64,000 nucleotides of DNA from Aurantibrevibacter litoralis. Lineage in GTDB: Bacteria > Bacteroidota > Bacteroidia > Flavobacteriales > Flavobacteriaceae. Made by a program: the position numbers and the translations under genes. The DNA lies in assembly GCF_034651555.1 (NCBI RefSeq), contig NZ_JAYEEQ010000009.1, forward strand, positions 85,396-149,395. Direction: 5' to 3'. The notes beneath the pieces were generated by a model, which saw only the letters and a list, made by a program, of their open reading frames with translations, was not told the DNA's origin and searched no databases. Positions 16,582 to 25,129 of this stretch are shown in pieces. Every line of letters begins with the position of its first letter. The first letter of the stretch is position 1.

Positions 16582-17421
16582 ATGAGGACGCTTCTGCCTT
16601 TATTATTGTTATTGTTTATTTTATCCTCGTGTAGTGAGTATCAAAAGGTACTTAAAAACGAAGATATTAAAGCGAAATACGATTTGGCAGAAAAACTATA
16701 TACCCAAGGAGACTACAAGCGCAGCAATAGATTATTTGAACAAATAGCGCCACAATATATTGGAAAGCCACAAGGCGAACGGGTTACCTTCTTTTTTGCA
16801 GATTCGTACTACAAAATTGGGAGTTATAATTTGGCAGGATATCAATTTGAGCGATTTATAAAATCGTACCCGAAAAGTGATAAAATTCAAGATGCCAGCT
16901 TTCTAGGTGCTAAAAGTTATTATATGCTTTCGCCTCGGTATTCCCTAGATCAAACCGATACTGATAAGGCCTTGCAGAAAATGCAATTGTTTATTAATAT
17001 GTATCCGGATTCGGAATTTATGACGGAAGCCAACCGAATTGCCAAGGAATTGACGCAAAAAAAGGAGAAAAAAGCGTTTGAAATTGCAAAACAATTCAAC
17101 ACTTTAGGAGAATTTGATTATTCGCTTTTAATTTCGGCCATTGCGGCTTTGGATAATTTTATTTCAGACTTTCCGGGATCTATTTATCGCGAGGAAGCCT
17201 TGTATTATCGGTTTGAGGCTTATGCGCGCCGGGGTCTCAACAGTTTCGATAACAAAAAAGAAGAACGCTTTATTGAAGCTAGGGCGGCGTACAGCAATTT
17301 GATAAAATATTTTCCGGAGACAAAATTTGCGAAAAAATCGGTAAACTTACTGGATAGAATAGAAAAGGAATCTAAATTGTTGTCGGAAGCAGCAAAAGAG
17401 GCCAATATCACATTAAAATAA
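16582..17421 (+). CDS. bamD: Outer-membrane assembly lipoprotein BamD
   Basis: BamD is the essential lipoprotein partner of BamA in inserting beta-barrel proteins into the outer membrane. The 279-residue protein has a lipoprotein signal (ILSSC, Cys17). Five TPR-like repeats follow, recognisable from YDLAEKLYTQGDYKRSNRLFEQIAP and FADSYYKIGSYNLAGYQFERFIKSYPKS onward. The length is typical of Bacteroidetes. It heads a compact operon, bamD-rpoZ-coaBC-porD, with gaps of only a few bases. Confidence 0.94.
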   Translation: MRTLLPLLLLLFILSSCSEYQKVLKNEDIKAKYDLAEKLYTQGDYKRSNRLFEQIAPQYIGKPQGERVTFFFADSYYKIGSYNLAGYQFERFIKSYPKSDKIQDASFLGAKSYYMLSPRYSLDQTDTDKALQKMQLFINMYPDSEFMTEANRIAKELTQKKEKKAFEIAKQFNTLGEFDYSLLISAIAALDNFISDFPGSIYREEALYYRFEAYARRGLNSFDNKKEERFIEARAAYSNLIKYFPETKFAKKSVNLLDRIEKESKLLSEAAKEANITLK

Positions 17422-17434
17422 AACAAACACAAAT

Positions 17435-17761
17435 ATGAACGATCTAAAGAGTTCCAAAGCTCCAGTTTCAACAGTTACCATTAATAAAAATGAATTCGAT
17501 GCCAAAACAGATAATATTTATGAGGCTATTTCCATAACGGCACGTCGTGCAATTCAGATCAATTCTGAAATCAAAAAAGAATTATTGGAAAAATTGGAAG
17601 AATTCGCCACTTATAGTGATAGTTTGGAAGAAGTTTTTGAAAATAAAGAGCAAATTGAGGTTTCTAAATTCTATGAAAAACTCCCGAAACCACACGCTAT
17701 GGCTGTAACAGAATGGCTGCAAGATAAAATATACTACAGAAACACAGAGAAAGACGCTTAA
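17435..17761 (+). CDS. rpoZ: RNA polymerase omega subunit (Bacteroidetes type)
   Basis: A 108-residue protein matching the divergent omega subunit of Bacteroidetes, which helps assemble and stabilise the RNA polymerase core. The conserved core is YEAISITARRAIQINSEIK around residues 28-46, followed by acidic helices. Omega from proteobacteria is shorter; the extra C-terminal region (FYEKLPKPHAMAVTEWLQDKI) is usual in this phylum. It sits between bamD (13 bp upstream) and coaBC (3 bp downstream), the conserved order in Flavobacteriaceae. Confidence 0.92.
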   Translation: MNDLKSSKAPVSTVTINKNEFDAKTDNIYEAISITARRAIQINSEIKKELLEKLEEFATYSDSLEEVFENKEQIEVSKFYEKLPKPHAMAVTEWLQDKIYYRNTEKDA

Positions 17762-17764
17762 TTC

Positions 17765-18970
17765 ATGTTAAACGGGAAAAATATCCTTTTGGGCGTTACC
17801 GGAGGGATTGCTGCTTACAAGACCACATTTCTCGTTCGTTTACTTATAAAAGCTGGTGCGCACGTTAAAGTTGTTTTAACGGAAAGTGCCAGCTCTTTTG
17901 TTACACCTCTAACCTTAGCAACTCTCTCTAAAAACCCGGTTCTTTTAGATTTTGTGAATACTGAAGATGGCCATATTTCTTGGAACAATCATGTAGAATT
18001 AGGTCTGTGGGCCGATGTAATGATCATTGCACCTGCAACCGCCAATACGCTCTCTAAAATGGCGAACGGCACATGCGACAATCTTTTAATGGCCACCTAT
18101 TTGTCAGCTAAATGTCCCGTTTTTTGTGCCCCGGCCATGGACTTAGATATGTACAAGCATCCATCGACCAAGGTGTCGCTAGAAAAACTAGAATCGTACG
18201 GGCATGGCATTATTCCGGCCACTGAAGGGGAATTGGCAAGCGGTCTGTCCGGTGAAGGACGAATGGCAGAACCAGAAGACATTATACATTTCATTACCTC
18301 TTTTCTCTCTAAAGGACTTCCATTGCACGGAAAAAACGTTCTCATTACCGCAGGACCAACGTACGAGGCTATAGATCCGGTGCGTTTTATTGGAAATCAT
18401 TCTTCCGGATTAATGGGTTTTGAATTAGCAAAAAGCGCAGCACATTTAGGGGCTAATGTCATTTTAATATCCGGTCCTACGCATCTTAACATACACCATA
18501 ATGCCATAACGGTTATTCATGTGGTGAGCGCCGACGACATGTACGACGCGGTCCATGCACATTATAAAACGGCTGATATTGCTATCTGTGCCGCAGCTGT
18601 GGCCGACTACAAACCTATACAAGTCGCTCCTCAAAAAATAAAAAAGAAGGAAGACACGTTTACCATAGCATTGGTAAAAACCAAAGATATCTTACTTTCG
18701 CTAGGTGAGCAGAAAAAAACGCAATTTCTAGTAGGTTTTGCCTTAGAAACAGAAAATGAAATAGAAAATGCCAAAAGTAAATTACGACGGAAAAATTTGG
18801 ACGCTATTGTATTAAACACCTTAAAAGACAAAGGTGCCGGTTTTGGCAAGGCTACCAATAAAATATCCTATATAGATAAGAATTTAAATATAAAATCGTT
18901 TGAATTAAAGTCGAAGACCGAAGTAGCCGCCGATATTTTTAATGAAATTATGATTCACCTCTATGCGTAA
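17765..18970 (+). CDS. coaBC: Bifunctional phosphopantothenoylcysteine decarboxylase/phosphopantothenate-cysteine ligase
   Basis: CoaBC carries out the second and third steps from pantothenate to coenzyme A. The 401-residue protein has the FMN-binding CoaC half (1 to about 185), with GVTGGIAAYKT, the catalytic His in HISWNNHVEL, APATANTLSKMANG and the active-site Cys segment FCAPAMDLDMY. The CoaB half (about 186-401) begins with LITAGPTYEAIDPVRFIGN and contains AAAVADYKP. The 3' end overlaps porD by 8 bases. The last enzyme of the pathway, coaE, is also in this window. Confidence 0.96.
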   Translation: MLNGKNILLGVTGGIAAYKTTFLVRLLIKAGAHVKVVLTESASSFVTPLTLATLSKNPVLLDFVNTEDGHISWNNHVELGLWADVMIIAPATANTLSKMANGTCDNLLMATYLSAKCPVFCAPAMDLDMYKHPSTKVSLEKLESYGHGIIPATEGELASGLSGEGRMAEPEDIIHFITSFLSKGLPLHGKNVLITAGPTYEAIDPVRFIGNHSSGLMGFELAKSAAHLGANVILISGPTHLNIHHNAITVIHVVSADDMYDAVHAHYKTADIAICAAAVADYKPIQVAPQKIKKKEDTFTIALVKTKDILLSLGEQKKTQFLVGFALETENEIENAKSKLRRKNLDAIVLNTLKDKGAGFGKATNKISYIDKNLNIKSFELKSKTEVAADIFNEIMIHLYA

Positions 18971-19853
18971 GGTTTTATTTTTTTGTTGCTTTCTTGCCTG
19001 CGGCTTCATGCTTTCCGCTCAGGAAATGAATTGTAGAGTTACTGTAAATTCAGATCAGGTAGGACAAACAAACCAACAGATTTTTAAAACGTTAGAAAGA
19101 TCATTGAATGATTTTGTTAACAAAACCAAATGGACCAATAGAGTGTTCAAAGAAAATGAACGCATTTCCGGATCCATGTTTATAACGGTAACCGAATACG
19201 AATCGGATCGCTTTAAGGCTACCCTACAAATTCAATCATCGCGACCCGTTTACAACACCTCTTACGAAAGTCCTATATTTAATTACAAAGACAATGTGTT
19301 CGATTTTGTATATCAGGAATATCAACCCTTATTTTACAATCAAAATGCATTCGAATCTAATTTGGTAAGTGTTATTTCGTTTTATGTGTATATTATCTTA
19401 GGATTGGATGCCGACACGTTTGCCTTAGAAGGAGGAACAGAGCATTATAAAATGGCACAGCAAATCGTTACCCAAGCGCAAGGTAGTGGTGCCGGAGGAT
19501 GGAATCAGGCTGCCAGCGAACGCACCCGTTTTGAGTTGGTAGACAATTTACTTTCAAACACCTATCGGGAATATCGAGTGGCCTTATACAATTACCACAG
19601 AAAAGGACTCGATATTTTAGGAGACAATAATAGCACAGGGAAACAGGTAATTTCGGGTACCATGCGTCTTTTTGAAACAATGATTAACCGAAGACCCAAT
19701 GCCTTTTTAATGCAAACTTTCTTTGATGCCAAAGCCGAAGAAATACAAAATGTATTCTCTGATGGCCCTAAGGTAGATATAGTTCAGTTAAAACAAACCC
19801 TCAACAAAATTGCTCCGCTCTATTCCAGCACATGGAATCAAATAAAATATTGA
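18963..19853 (+). CDS. porD: PorD-like protein (DUF4835), type IX secretion associated
   Basis: A 296-residue exported protein with a signal peptide (1-19, ending in LSAQ). The body matches DUF4835, for which PorD of Porphyromonas is the named member; it is needed for type IX secretion and gliding systems in Bacteroidetes. Typical segments are NCRVTVNSDQVGQTNQQIFKT and VISFYVYIILGLDADTF. The start overlaps coaBC by eight bases. It indicates the organism has a type IX secretion system, though no other component is in the window. Confidence 0.88.
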   Translation: MRKVLFFCCFLACGFMLSAQEMNCRVTVNSDQVGQTNQQIFKTLERSLNDFVNKTKWTNRVFKENERISGSMFITVTEYESDRFKATLQIQSSRPVYNTSYESPIFNYKDNVFDFVYQEYQPLFYNQNAFESNLVSVISFYVYIILGLDADTFALEGGTEHYKMAQQIVTQAQGSGAGGWNQAASERTRFELVDNLLSNTYREYRVALYNYHRKGLDILGDNNSTGKQVISGTMRLFETMINRRPNAFLMQTFFDAKAEEIQNVFSDGPKVDIVQLKQTLNKIAPLYSSTWNQIKY

Positions 19854-19882
19854 TGTCCATTTTTTTTCAGTAGAATAAAAAT

Positions 19883-19890
19883 TATCTTTA
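19883..19890 (+). promoter_or_regulatory. Weak candidate -7 box for recN
   Basis: TATCTTTA differs from TAnnTTTG only in the last base and lies 21 bp before the recN start. Pattern match only. Confidence 0.2.
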
Positions 19891-19911
19891 CATCAATCTT
19901 TAAAAAATACC

Positions 19912-21564
19912 TTGCTTAGTTCCCTTTCCATAACTAATTACACCTTAATAGACCACTTAAACGTTACGTTTAAAAATGGCCTTACCACAATTACCGGCGA
20001 AACCGGTGCGGGAAAATCTATTCTGTTAGGTGGTCTGTCCTTGGTACTCGGTAAACGTGCGGACCTCCAATCGTTGAAAGATAATACTGCAAAATGTATT
20101 GTAGAAGCAGAGTTCGAAATTTCCGAATATCCGCTACGCCCTTTTTTTGATGAAAATGAACTGGATTACGAAGCCACAACCCTGCTGCGAAGAGAAATTT
20201 TACCCAGCGGAAAATCTAGGGCATTTATCAATGATACTCCTGTTACACTGGATGTGCTTTCTTTTTTGGGAGACCGACTTATAGATGTGCACTCCCAGCA
20301 TCAAACGCTGCAATTGGCCGATGCTGATTTTCAAATGAAAGTAATTGATGCCTTGGCAGCAAATACCCATATCCTTGCCGAATATAACATTCTTCTGACA
20401 TCGTATCAGAAAACCTTAAAGGAATTAACGACCCTTTCAGATTTTCAGGAAAAAGCAAAAAAAGATCAGGAATACCATCTTTTTATGTTAGAAGAACTGC
20501 AACAAGCCAATCTAAAACCGGGCATGCAGGAAGCTATGGAAGAGGAGTTAGCACAATTGAGTAATGTGGAAACGCTCATGGAGCTTTGTGCAAAAGGACA
20601 ACAATTGTTATATGATGAGCATCTTGGTATCATTTACACCTTAACCGAGTTAAAGCAAGTCGCTCAAAAATTAGCCTCCTTTGGAAATCGCTACAGCGCA
20701 ATGAACGAGCGGCTTCATTCTACGCTAATAGAACTTAAAGATATTGCTGTAGAATTTAGTAGTTTCAATGACAATCTAGAAGTCAATCCGCTTGTATTGC
20801 AAGAAATTGACGGTAAATTACAAGCCCTCTATGGCTTACAAAAAAAACATAATGCACAGGATGTGGTGCAGCTCATTGCAATAAGAGACGAATTAGCCTC
20901 TAAGGTAAATGCAGTAGAGCATGTTGGATCTCAACTAAAATCGTTGCAAGCTTCCCTTAATGCCAAAAAAAAGGAATTAGAACAAAAGGCAACCCTAATT
21001 CGCTCCCGAAGACAACACGTAATCCCGGTCTTAAAAAAACAACTACAAGATACCTTGTTTACATTGGGTATGCCCGGAACATCCTTTAAAATTGAACTGA
21101 TTCCAGCCAAAGAATTTAAAGAAAACGGCATGGACGATATCCTCTTTTTACTCTCGGCCAATAAGGGAATGGCTCATGGTGAGCTAAAAAAAGTAGCGTC
21201 TGGTGGCGAACTTTCTCGTATAATGCTTACCATAAAATCGATCTTAGCGACCTACGAAAAGTTACCCACAATGATGTTTGATGAGATTGATTCCGGTGTG
21301 TCCGGTGAAATTTCGAATAAAATGGCCGACATCATGAAAGAAATGAGTAAAACCATGCAAGTTTTTGCCATAACCCACTTGCCTCAAGTGGCAGCGAAAG
21401 GCGATTATCATTTTAAAGTGTATAAACAAGAAGACGGAAAAGGCATCGCCACCAAAATGAAACAACTAAGTTTGGAAGATCGCGTTTTAGAACTTGCCGA
21501 AATGTTAGGTGGAAAAAGCATAGCAGACTCTGCAATTGCCCATGCAAAGCAACTGCTTAATTAA
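19912..21564 (+). CDS. recN: DNA repair ATPase RecN
   Basis: RecN is an SMC-like ATPase that acts early in double-strand-break repair. At 550 residues it is full length. Walker A is GETGAGKSILL (about 29-39), a coiled-coil middle spans about 150-370, the ABC signature is ASGGELSRIMLTIKS, and Walker B is MMFDEIDSGVSGE. The start is TTG at 19912, giving LSSLSITNYTLIDHL, which aligns with the usual RecN N-terminus; no ATG lies nearby in frame. A 58 bp gap separates it from porD. Confidence 0.95.
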   Translation: MLSSLSITNYTLIDHLNVTFKNGLTTITGETGAGKSILLGGLSLVLGKRADLQSLKDNTAKCIVEAEFEISEYPLRPFFDENELDYEATTLLRREILPSGKSRAFINDTPVTLDVLSFLGDRLIDVHSQHQTLQLADADFQMKVIDALAANTHILAEYNILLTSYQKTLKELTTLSDFQEKAKKDQEYHLFMLEELQQANLKPGMQEAMEEELAQLSNVETLMELCAKGQQLLYDEHLGIIYTLTELKQVAQKLASFGNRYSAMNERLHSTLIELKDIAVEFSSFNDNLEVNPLVLQEIDGKLQALYGLQKKHNAQDVVQLIAIRDELASKVNAVEHVGSQLKSLQASLNAKKKELEQKATLIRSRRQHVIPVLKKQLQDTLFTLGMPGTSFKIELIPAKEFKENGMDDILFLLSANKGMAHGELKKVASGGELSRIMLTIKSILATYEKLPTMMFDEIDSGVSGEISNKMADIMKEMSKTMQVFAITHLPQVAAKGDYHFKVYKQEDGKGIATKMKQLSLEDRVLELAEMLGGKSIADSAIAHAKQLLN

Positions 21565-21607
21565 GTTATTTTGGATATCTTTGACGCATCATATAAAAGA
21601 GAAAAAC

Positions 21608-22420
21608 ATGGCGTATAATTTATTAAAGGGAAAAAGAGGAATCATTTTTGGCGCTTTGGACGAAAACTCCATTGCATGGAAAACGGCAGAACGTGTCTTT
21701 GAAGAAGGAGGTTCCTTTGTGTTGACCAATGCCCCTATCGCCATGCGTATGGGTCAGATAAACGAGTTGGCAAAAAAAACAGGCTCCGAAATTATTCCAG
21801 CCGATGCCACCGTTGAAGAAGATCTAGATCATTTAGTATCGAAAGCTGTGGAACTTTTAGGCGGAAAATTAGATTTTGTGCTGCATTCCATAGGGATGTC
21901 GGTAAACGTTAGAAAAGGGCGGTCTTATACCGACCAAAAATATGACTTTACCTCAAAGGGATGGGATGTCTCTGCACTTTCCTTCCACAAGGTAATGCAA
22001 AGCCTCTACAAGGCCGATGCTATGAATCCTTGGGGAAGTATAGTAGCCCTTACCTATATGGCCGCACAGCGAACCTTTCCTGATTATAATGATATGGCCG
22101 ATAATAAGGCCTATTTAGAATCGGTAGCGCGAAGCTTTGGGTACTTTTATGGAAAAGAAAAAAAGGTTCGCGTAAATACCATTTCTCAATCGCCGACACC
22201 AACAACAGCCGGGCAGGGAGTTAAAGGCTTCGATGGCTTTATTAGCTATGCCGAAAAAATGTCGCCCCTAGGTAATGCTACCGCTTTAGAATGTGCCGAT
22301 TATACCGTTACCTTATTTTCAGATCTCACGCGAAAAGTAACCATGCAAAATTTATTTCACGACGGTGGATTTTCGAGTACAGGGGTAAGTCAAGAGGTAA
22401 TAGAACAGTTTAGTAAATAA
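21608..22420 (+). CDS. fabI: Enoyl-[acyl-carrier-protein] reductase (NADH) FabI
   Basis: FabI performs the last reduction of each fatty-acid elongation cycle. The frame opens at 21536, inside recN, but the ATG at 21608 gives the expected start MAYNLLKGKRG and a normal 270 residues. Seen are the nucleotide loop GALDENSIAWKTA, SIGMSVNVRKG, and the catalytic Tyr-x6-Lys in FPDYNDMADNKAYLE. The terminator downstream (22441-22477) closes the unit. A second, FabL-like reductase is encoded in the polyketide cluster at 60693-61520. Confidence 0.95.
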   Translation: MAYNLLKGKRGIIFGALDENSIAWKTAERVFEEGGSFVLTNAPIAMRMGQINELAKKTGSEIIPADATVEEDLDHLVSKAVELLGGKLDFVLHSIGMSVNVRKGRSYTDQKYDFTSKGWDVSALSFHKVMQSLYKADAMNPWGSIVALTYMAAQRTFPDYNDMADNKAYLESVARSFGYFYGKEKKVRVNTISQSPTPTTAGQGVKGFDGFISYAEKMSPLGNATALECADYTVTLFSDLTRKVTMQNLFHDGGFSSTGVSQEVIEQFSK

Positions 22421-22440
22421 TAATGAATCCTTATTTTTAC

Positions 22441-22477
22441 AAGCCATCCCAATGTTAGCGGATGGCTTTTGTGTTTT
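22441..22477 (+). terminator. Rho-independent terminator after fabI
   Basis: Stem AAGCCATCC (22441-22449) and GGATGGCTT (22460-22468) with a ten-base loop, followed by a T-rich run. It separates fabI from the glycosyltransferase gene, whose ATG is 12 bp beyond. Confidence 0.8.
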
Positions 22478-22488
22478 TGTAAGCGCCT

Positions 22489-23505
22489 ATGGAACTCAAT
22501 TTTTCCTTTATAATTCCTGTTTACAATAGGCCTGAAGAAGTACGCGAGCTCCTCCAAAGTCTATCACAACAAACCTATTCAAAACCTTTTGAAATTGTAC
22601 TCGTAGAAGACGGTTCTACCGATACGGCACAAGAAGTGGTGTCTTGTTTTGCTGAAACCTTACACATTACCTATCTTATAAAGTCTAACACCGGTCCGGG
22701 CGATTCTCGCAACTACGGTATGCGTCGCGCTAAAGGCAATTATTATATCATTCTTGATTCTGATTGTATCCTGCCACCCGATTATTTGCACATAGTGGCC
22801 CACTACTTGGAGCACAATTGGGTGCCTTGTTATGGCGGGCCGGATAAGGCGCATGCGTCATTCTCTAAAATACAAAAGGCTATTAATTATGCGATGACAT
22901 CCCTTTTAACCACCGGAGGTATACGAGGAAATGCTGCCGCTCTGAACAAATTTCAGCCCAGAAGTTTTAATATGGGCATGTCTAAAACGGTTTTTGAAGC
23001 CACTCAGGGATTCGGTAATATACATCCGGGAGAAGATCCGGATCTCAGTTTTCGCATTTGGAAACATGGATTTAAAACTGCATTAGTGCCTCGGGCGTTT
23101 GTGTACCACAAAAGACGTATCACATGGAGCTCCTTTTACAAACAGGTTAAGAAATTTGGATTAGTGCGCCCTATATTAAATAAATGGCATCCCGGAACGG
23201 CAAAATTAACCTATTGGTTTCCTGCTATTTTTAGCCTCTTTAGTATCTTTTCCCTAGTAGGTTTATTTTTAGGTTTTGTGTATCCCATTATGGTAGTAGG
23301 TGTTTATTTTTTACTTATTTTTTTTCATTCTTGGTTTACAAATCGAGATTTTATTGTAGCCTTATTTTCCGTCTTTGCGGTTATCCTTCAATTTACAGGA
23401 TACGGATTTGGTTACCTTAGGGCTGTGAGTATGCTTTATTTTAGTAAAAGGACTCCGGAAGAACTTTTTCCGACCTTGTTTTTTAAATCAAATCAAGAAT
23501 CGTGA
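22489..23505 (+). CDS. Family 2 glycosyltransferase, membrane-anchored
   Basis: A 338-residue GT2 protein with the nucleotide-sugar site at the N-terminus: FIIPVYNRPEEV, LVEDGSTD, then ILDSDC (the DxD-type metal motif) and GEDPDLSFRIWK, the usual ED acceptor-side motif. Residues about 240-305 form two to three hydrophobic segments, so the enzyme sits on the inner face of the cytoplasmic membrane. It probably adds a sugar to a lipid or polysaccharide carrier; donor and acceptor are unknown. Its stop overlaps the GTG start of the YbbR-like gene, and coaE follows, an order conserved in flavobacteria as far as I recall. Confidence 0.88.
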   Translation: MELNFSFIIPVYNRPEEVRELLQSLSQQTYSKPFEIVLVEDGSTDTAQEVVSCFAETLHITYLIKSNTGPGDSRNYGMRRAKGNYYIILDSDCILPPDYLHIVAHYLEHNWVPCYGGPDKAHASFSKIQKAINYAMTSLLTTGGIRGNAAALNKFQPRSFNMGMSKTVFEATQGFGNIHPGEDPDLSFRIWKHGFKTALVPRAFVYHKRRITWSSFYKQVKKFGLVRPILNKWHPGTAKLTYWFPAIFSLFSIFSLVGLFLGFVYPIMVVGVYFLLIFFHSWFTNRDFIVALFSVFAVILQFTGYGFGYLRAVSMLYFSKRTPEELFPTLFFKSNQES

Positions 23506-24467
23506 AAGGCGTTAATCAAAAAGGCATCAATAAAAGAAAACTAAAAATTTTTCTATTTTTACTCCTATGTGCTTCCCTCATTTGGTTCCTTAGTAAACTC
23601 TCGGACACCTATAATCACAAGGTCGTGTTCCATTTAAAATTTGAAAATCTACCGGACAGCTTACTATTGCTAAATACGTCTAGAAATGTAGCAAATCTCA
23701 CCCTACGAGGTAGCGGATTTTCCTTATTAAAATACGATTTTATTCAAAAAGATATGGTACTTGATCTGGCTCATATTCAGCTAGATGCATCAACCAAAAA
23801 TCACTATTTACCGACCGAAATATACAAGAAACAAATTGAAAGTCAGTTGTTTGAAAACACTTTTTTGGTCGATTTTGATTATGATCCATTACAAATTTCA
23901 GTCGACAAAATAGCCTTCAAAAAGGTTCCCGTTATCCCTCAAATTGAGATACAGACGATGGCCAATTATTATGTGGAAGCACCAATCGCTATAATTCCCG
24001 ATTCTATTATTATAAGAGGCCCTTCCCATGAAATAGACACCATATGGACGATAAAAACCGAAAAAAAAGTGTTTTCCGAGCAGTGGTCGCACAGCACGTA
24101 CCCCTTATTTTTAGAAAAGCCCTCCGGTCTTGTGCATACCGAATATTCAGAAAATTCTGTTTCTATTTCTGCCAAAATATGGAAATTTTCAGAAGAGCTG
24201 ATAACTGTGCCAATTACATTGATTGATCTGCCTGAGGATATAGAAATAAGACTATTTCCAGCGGAAGTACAGGTGCTTTGTAAAGCAAAATTAGAGGATC
24301 TTAAGCGTCTTACACCAGAGCATTTTCAGGTTATTGCAGATTACAATCAAATTGCGACAGGCACTGCAGACGCCCTAGCGCTACACCTAAGCAAACAGCC
24401 AGAGCATCTACTTTCGGCTCAATTGCAGGAAACTCAAGTTACGTATATTTTAAAAAGAAACCCATGA
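23502..24467 (+). CDS. YbbR/CdaR-family membrane protein
   Basis: A 321-residue protein with one N-terminal transmembrane helix (about 14-31) and an extracytoplasmic body made of YbbR-like repeats (for example DSLLLLNTSRNVANLTLRG and DSIIIRGPSHEIDTIWTI). In Firmicutes such proteins (CdaR) regulate the membrane diadenylate cyclase CdaA. Here no cyclase gene is adjacent, so the partner is unclear. The start is GTG at 23502, overlapping the preceding stop (GTGA). The 3' end overlaps coaE by four bases. Confidence 0.8.
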   Translation: MKGVNQKGINKRKLKIFLFLLLCASLIWFLSKLSDTYNHKVVFHLKFENLPDSLLLLNTSRNVANLTLRGSGFSLLKYDFIQKDMVLDLAHIQLDASTKNHYLPTEIYKKQIESQLFENTFLVDFDYDPLQISVDKIAFKKVPVIPQIEIQTMANYYVEAPIAIIPDSIIIRGPSHEIDTIWTIKTEKKVFSEQWSHSTYPLFLEKPSGLVHTEYSENSVSISAKIWKFSEELITVPITLIDLPEDIEIRLFPAEVQVLCKAKLEDLKRLTPEHFQVIADYNQIATGTADALALHLSKQPEHLLSAQLQETQVTYILKRNP

Positions 24468-25057
24468 TAGTAGGTTTAACAGGCGGTATCGGGAGCGGAA
24501 AATCCACCGTAGCACAAATGTTTTCGGAGCTTGGCATTGCGGTTTATTATGCGGATAAGGAAGCTAAAAATCTTATGCATAGCTCCTTAGAACTTCGAAA
24601 GTCGATTATTTCGCTTTTGGGTAGTGAGGCTTATCAAGATGAAGAATTGAATAGTCCGTGGGTTGCCCAAAAAATATTCCATAACAAAACCTTGCTGCAG
24701 CAAATGAATGCCCTAGTACACCCAATGGTGAAAGCCCATTTCTTGGAATGGGTCAAGAATCAAAACACACCCTATGTCATTCAGGAAAACGCACTAATTT
24801 TTGAACAAAATGCGCAAGCAAATTTTGATAAAATTATTTTGGTGGTAGCACCTGTAGAGGAACGCATTCGCAGGGTACAAAAAAGGGATAATACCACAAA
24901 AGATTCCGTTATGGCACGTATCGCTAATCAACTGGAAGACACCGAAAAACAAGAGCTAACCCACTATGTTATTCAAAACCGAACTCTTAAAAACACCAAA
25001 GCACAGGTTTTAAAAATACATAAAGAACTTCTGGAATTAAGATTGCAAAAAGATTAA
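24464..25057 (+). CDS. coaE: Dephospho-CoA kinase
   Basis: CoaE phosphorylates dephospho-CoA to coenzyme A, the final step of the pathway. The 197-residue protein has the P-loop GLTGGIGSGKST (4-15), the substrate segment YYADKEAKNLMH and the late VVAPVEERIRRVQKRD lid region. Its ATG overlaps the previous gene in an ATGA arrangement. The length is normal. Confidence 0.95.
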   Translation: MIVGLTGGIGSGKSTVAQMFSELGIAVYYADKEAKNLMHSSLELRKSIISLLGSEAYQDEELNSPWVAQKIFHNKTLLQQMNALVHPMVKAHFLEWVKNQNTPYVIQENALIFEQNAQANFDKIILVVAPVEERIRRVQKRDNTTKDSVMARIANQLEDTEKQELTHYVIQNRTLKNTKAQVLKIHKELLELRLQKD

Positions 25058-25129
25058 GGTATCTATTTTGTTAAGGTTTGGTTAAACCTTCAATCCACTA
25101 AATGTTAAATTTCTAATTTTAACAGAAAT

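Noticed and set aside
21536..21607. FabI start inside recN
   Set aside because: The 24 extra codons duplicate recN sequence in another frame; MAYNLLKGKRG at 21608 is the family start.
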